Shown piece after piece: positions 60,380 through 64,000 of a stretch of 64,000 nucleotides of DNA. Within the stretch, counting starts at the first letter, position 1; each line of letters begins with the position of its first letter. Both the position numbers and the translations under genes were made by a program. Where the stretch lies: contig OZ037765.1 in the NCBI GenBank assembly GCA_964035545.1, forward strand, positions 29,500,004 to 29,564,003. Reading direction: 5' to 3'. The notes beneath the pieces were generated by a model. That model searched no databases and was not told the origin of the DNA. It worked only from the letters and a program-made list of their open reading frames with translations. The stretch comes from Bugula neritina (lineage: Eukaryota; Bryozoa; Gymnolaemata; Cheilostomatida; Bugulidae).

Positions 60380-61650
60380 AGACAGAGAATATATAAATTT
60401 TAGACGAGAAGAGGATTTACAAAGAGATGGAGGAAAAAGTGGTATAGGAAAAAGAACAACACATAATGAAGATAATAAAAAGGTGAGAGAAATTTATACT
60501 GCTGATGAGATACTATGAAAAGTTCAAAGTGAGAATGAACTAGAAGAAAAATCAATGTTCACAATGGTAGTTCTAAGAGAACCAACTTCACAGGTGTAAA
60601 ATAAATGCTGGAATTAAAAATGAGCAAGAAATTAAGCAAGACTTAGGTAAGAAGAGAGAAGACTAAAATGTGAACAAGATTAATAAGACACTAGATGCTG
60701 TTACAATCAATAAAGTTACAAAGCTAAATAATACTGTCACATATCTGTACAGAAAGATTAGTAGAGAAAATGTGTAGGAGTAAACCAGCATGGAAAGTAG
60801 AAGATGAAATTAGCAGACATGAGATAAGACTTGAGTAGAGTAGTAGAATGCAAAAATAGATTTGAATGAGTGAAATTGAAGCTTCAAATAAAGTATAAGG
60901 TCAAAAACAAAAGGAACCACTAGTGGTGACTTAAAGAAGTGAAACAAAATTTTAGTGCTGTAAACCCAAAGATGAAGAGATATGCAGGATGAATAAAACA
61001 ATATATCTAGAATAGAGTTTTTATGAACCGTCAAAAATGGTTCCATGAAGATTAATTTTAAGAAAATGAATACATTGTTGCAGAAAAGGCACCAGTTAAA
61101 AAATAAATTTCAAAGTGCCCTGGTAATGAATAAAAGGAATAAACATAGTACAATGCAAAATGGATAGAGCAAAAAAGAAAGTGATGGAGCGTGGTGCAAG
61201 ATCTTGATGAGGAGTCAAAAATTGAAGAAATAGTAGATGGAGTCAGAAAAGAGTAATAAATAAAAAAGTACTGGACTCAAGGCTGAAAAGAATAATTATA
61301 TAAAAGAAAGAACTACATGAGCAGTTGTAGCAGCTTGAATATTTGACTAGAATATTGAGAGAGTTGAAAAAAAAGAAAGAGACAAGGAATTAGCTCAAAG
61401 GGACAGACCATATGCTAGCCAAAAATTTGTTGATGAGAAATGCTTAATGATTAGAGAATGCAACTTGTTAAATGAGGATGTATTATTGGGTAGCTACATA
61501 GGGAATAAAACCATAGTAAAATTAAAGAATGATAAGATGATAGAGTGTATTTAAGAAGCAACTATCACCACTTGTGCTGACCCTGGAGATTACCAGATGA
61601 ACGAAAAAATATAGAAGGTAAATAAATACCAAAATGTGATAAGCCTTGAC
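60380..61650 (+). mobile_element. Decayed non-LTR retrotransposon fragment
   Basis: The plus strand is markedly purine-rich and carries many stops and frameshifts. Translated pieces still follow the N-terminal region of a reverse-transcriptase polyprotein common in marine invertebrate genomes: PAWKVEDEISRHEIRLE (60787), KVKNKRNH (60900), PKMKRYAG-stop-IKQYI-stop-NRVF (60968) and NRQKWFHED (61027), compared with the usual PWKRRxExxIxxLRxDLS, RYxxRIxQYxQNRxF and NQKxFYREL. No intact reverse transcriptase or endonuclease domain remains. Boundaries are approximate. Confidence 0.6.
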
Positions 61651-62261
61651 AAAATTTCTTTCCATTGTAGCTAAAGCTATTGGAGTCATTTTATACAGGG
61701 TTGTACACTAGACGTGAAAAATTACGCAATTATTTAGTAATTGGTTCGACTAACATCCTGAGAAAAGTACTATCTATTCCAGGGGAGTGAAGCTAGGCAA
61801 ATTTACTATACGTCAGCTGTGACACAGCCAAGAATATAACAAATAAACATGTGATTGCGGACTTGTATTTTTTTAGGTAAACTGTAGTTCAAAATCAACA
61901 TAAAATTGTTCCTTCTTACTAAAAGATGTAGAGCACTTTTGGTGCTGTCTCAGGACTTAAACTCTTTTAATTTCACACGGACAGCAAATTTATCTACCTA
62001 GCAATTATAATAATAATATTTACATCAAATGCAATGAAAATGTTATTCTAAAATAATAGTTATTGACCATGACAAAAGGCAGCCATAAATGATAATCAAT
62101 TACTCTAAGTTGAAATCATAGTGAAGTTGATATTTCTTCAATGTAGCAATATTATAATTATTAGTAATTTCTTAAAAAATAAAACCTAAGAATAAAAGCT
62201 TAAAAGTGAATTTTCTTTCAACTATCAATATGAATTTCATTATACATTTTATTAAAATAAT

Positions 62262-62560
62262 ACTACTAGTATTAGTATTAGATTAGTATTACTATTAGTA
62301 TTAGTATTAATCTATTACTATCAGTATCAGTATTAATATTAAATTTAGTTCATTAGTAGGCCATTACTATTACTATTAGTCTTAAAGTTAAAGTATATTT
62401 TTATTGGTATTACTACTAGTTTTAATAGTGCATAGCCAAGCTCAATAACAATGACAATCACAATATAAATGTCATATAATTATATACAGATAGTGATACT
62501 CATACTCATAGTCATACTCATACTCATAATGAATAGTCATAGTCATACTGATACTGATAG
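62262..62560. repeat. Degenerate TAGTAT and TACTCATAG tracts
   Basis: 62262-62395 is made of imperfect TAGTATTACTAT/TAGTATTAATA units; 62490-62560 of ACTCATACTCATAGTCAT units. The same two types recur together near 53220-53480 and around 28000-29190. Confidence 0.75.
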
Positions 62561-63384
62561 CTTTTACATAACTCAATAAGAATGCATGTTTTTCAGAAAT
62601 TAAAGAAACAAAACTATCAGAAATTTAAACTAATGAAATTATCTTTGCATACATCTGTTGAAGTTTAAACTAAAATCATTCTCATTTTGAGAACGTAGAA
62701 TGTAGACTCACTAGACATACAAAATAAAACTTAAAGCTGTAGAGCTTTTTCATAATAACGCGAAATTTTATAACTTGCGCATTAACTGTGAATTCCTACT
62801 TCTCCCATCAAAGAACTTCCTACTAGCCTATCAGTAGGAGTTGATAACTCTGCGATTGGAATTTTTTACCTAGATAACACTTGTTTTAAGGGCGCTAACT
62901 TTTCACTATATTATTATGTTACAGCAATACTTTAGGAGCCTCATTTCAACAAGGTTACATTGGCAAGAGGTAATATCATATTTTTCACAGCAATTAACTG
63001 GTCTACTCGAAAAGTGATAGTTTGTTGTGATGGGCGTTGAATAAAAAGAATGTTGTATTGAGTGAAACACTTATATTTCCTTGCTTGTATAGTAGCGGAA
63101 TTAACAATTGAAGGCCTGCTAACACATTGCACAGTACCTGTAGCCTACCAATTTACAACTGTTTAAATCATGGCATTAAAACAAGGAGATGCTAATAATA
63201 CATATTACTATAATTTTAATAACCTGATTTAAACTGGATCCACAATGGTGAATAATTACAAATAAAAAATGTAATCATAAATTACAAGAATACGTGTAGC
63301 AAAGTGATATAAAATGAGTAGCAAAGTTTCAAAAAATATTGTTTCTGATGAATCTAAATTTCATTCACCACTGCACTTTTCAAA

Positions 63385-63631
63385 TCAATTACGAGCTAGT
63401 TCCATCAATGCCAGAGCTCCTTGAATTTCACTTTCCTTACCAGGCTTTCGCCTTTTTTTATTTCGAACAATGATATTGCATTCAGCAGGTTTCTGCGGAG
63501 GTTCGTCAAATCCATAGCTAATATCAACGTCAGTTTTTCGAGGTATAACTAGCTCTGCAATTATTTCTGCTTTCAAAGTTGGGTTGTTGTAGTTTAGAAT
63601 GTCCACTTCAATGTGGTGATCCCTACCGTAC
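63385..63631 (-). CDS. Last exon of an unrecognised gene (partial)
   Basis: A 3'-terminal exon with a clear acceptor (TGCTTTCAG before 63631) and a stop at 63385-63387. It encodes about 82 residues: YGRDHHIEVDIL, then AEIIAELVIPRKTDVDISYG, FDEPPQKPAECNIIVRNKKR and a final IQGALALMELARN. A basic KKRRKPGK stretch could be a nuclear localisation signal. I do not recognise the family. Earlier exons lie to the right; none could be placed in the remaining 370 bp. Confidence 0.6.
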
Positions 63632-64000
63632 CTGAAAGCACAAAAATAACTAACACAATTACTTAAAATTATTCTTACTATATCTATACTGGTAATATAC
63701 TTTAATCTATATTATATGTATGACTTTTGGCTACTAAGCTTTCAACTAGCTTGTGGAATCATCAGTCATATTCTTTGACTTCAATTAAACAGACTTTAGT
63801 CCTACATGTTAGGTAAAGTCAATTTCAATATTATGTAGATCCTGGGATATCATAATGATTAAAAATATTTTTGGCCTCCATAATACTTGATGAAGATTAA
63901 TATTTTAATAGACAGCTAACATAAACATAAATCCATCAAAGACTGAACATCTCAATTTTTGTTTTTGACACATTGGAGAAAAACAAAGAGCAGCTGAGTA
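63632..64000. other. Probable intron of the right-edge gene
   Basis: AT-rich sequence upstream of the terminal exon acceptor; no further exon is evident. Confidence 0.45.

Larger units (their letters stand above)
59518..63384. other. Intergenic region with LINE remnant and simple repeats
   Basis: Holds the SFR1 promoter side near 59520, the purine-rich LINE remnant at 60380-61650 and degenerate TAGTATTACTAT/ACTCATACTCATAG tracts at 62262-62560. No intact gene is seen. Confidence 0.6.

Overview
The window is nuclear DNA from an invertebrate animal. It is AT-rich, its genes are split into many short exons with GT-AG introns, and all recognisable proteins are metazoan housekeeping or signalling types. 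tRNA-derived SINEs, foldback elements, minisatellites and a decayed non-LTR retrotransposon fill introns and spacers. Species cannot be read from the sequence; a lophotrochozoan is plausible but is inference. I rebuilt gene models by joining exons whose splice phases agree. All listed exon chains keep frame throughout.

Layout, left to right. MPHOSPH10 (minus, 3' part beyond the window) is head-to-head with ARMH1 (plus) across 615 bp. After a 3.2 kb spacer comes a two-RRM DAZAP1/Musashi-like RNA-binding protein (plus), tail-to-tail with cytosolic seryl-tRNA synthetase SARS1 (minus). EMC3 (minus) follows and is head-to-head with a TAPP/PLEKHA1-like two-PH-domain adaptor (plus). Next are two tandem GOT1-type aspartate aminotransferase genes (both minus) with identical exon lengths. 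A small securin-like gene (plus) is tail-to-tail with the recombination mediator SFR1 (minus), only 169 bp between stop codons. The right edge holds the last exon of an unrecognised minus-strand gene.

Repeat layer. Three related tRNA-derived SINEs and one further tRNA-like element lie in introns; one SINE ends directly at a 3' splice site. Two foldback palindromes (about 420 and 250 bp), a 268-bp inverted pair about 3 kb apart between the GOT1 copies, two 21-bp minisatellites inside one gene, a 22-bp minisatellite, a roughly 110-unit AC tract, recurrent degenerate TAGTAT/TACTCA tracts, and a purine-rich LINE remnant make up most of the rest.

The genes are mostly functionally unrelated neighbours: ribosome biogenesis, translation, ER membrane insertion, phosphoinositide signalling and amino acid metabolism. 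The possible exception is the securin-like/SFR1 pair, both linked to chromosome segregation or recombination. I found no clear novel multi-gene system; the most checkable points are the GOT1 duplication, the SINE at a splice acceptor, and the overlapping securin-like/SFR1 3' ends.
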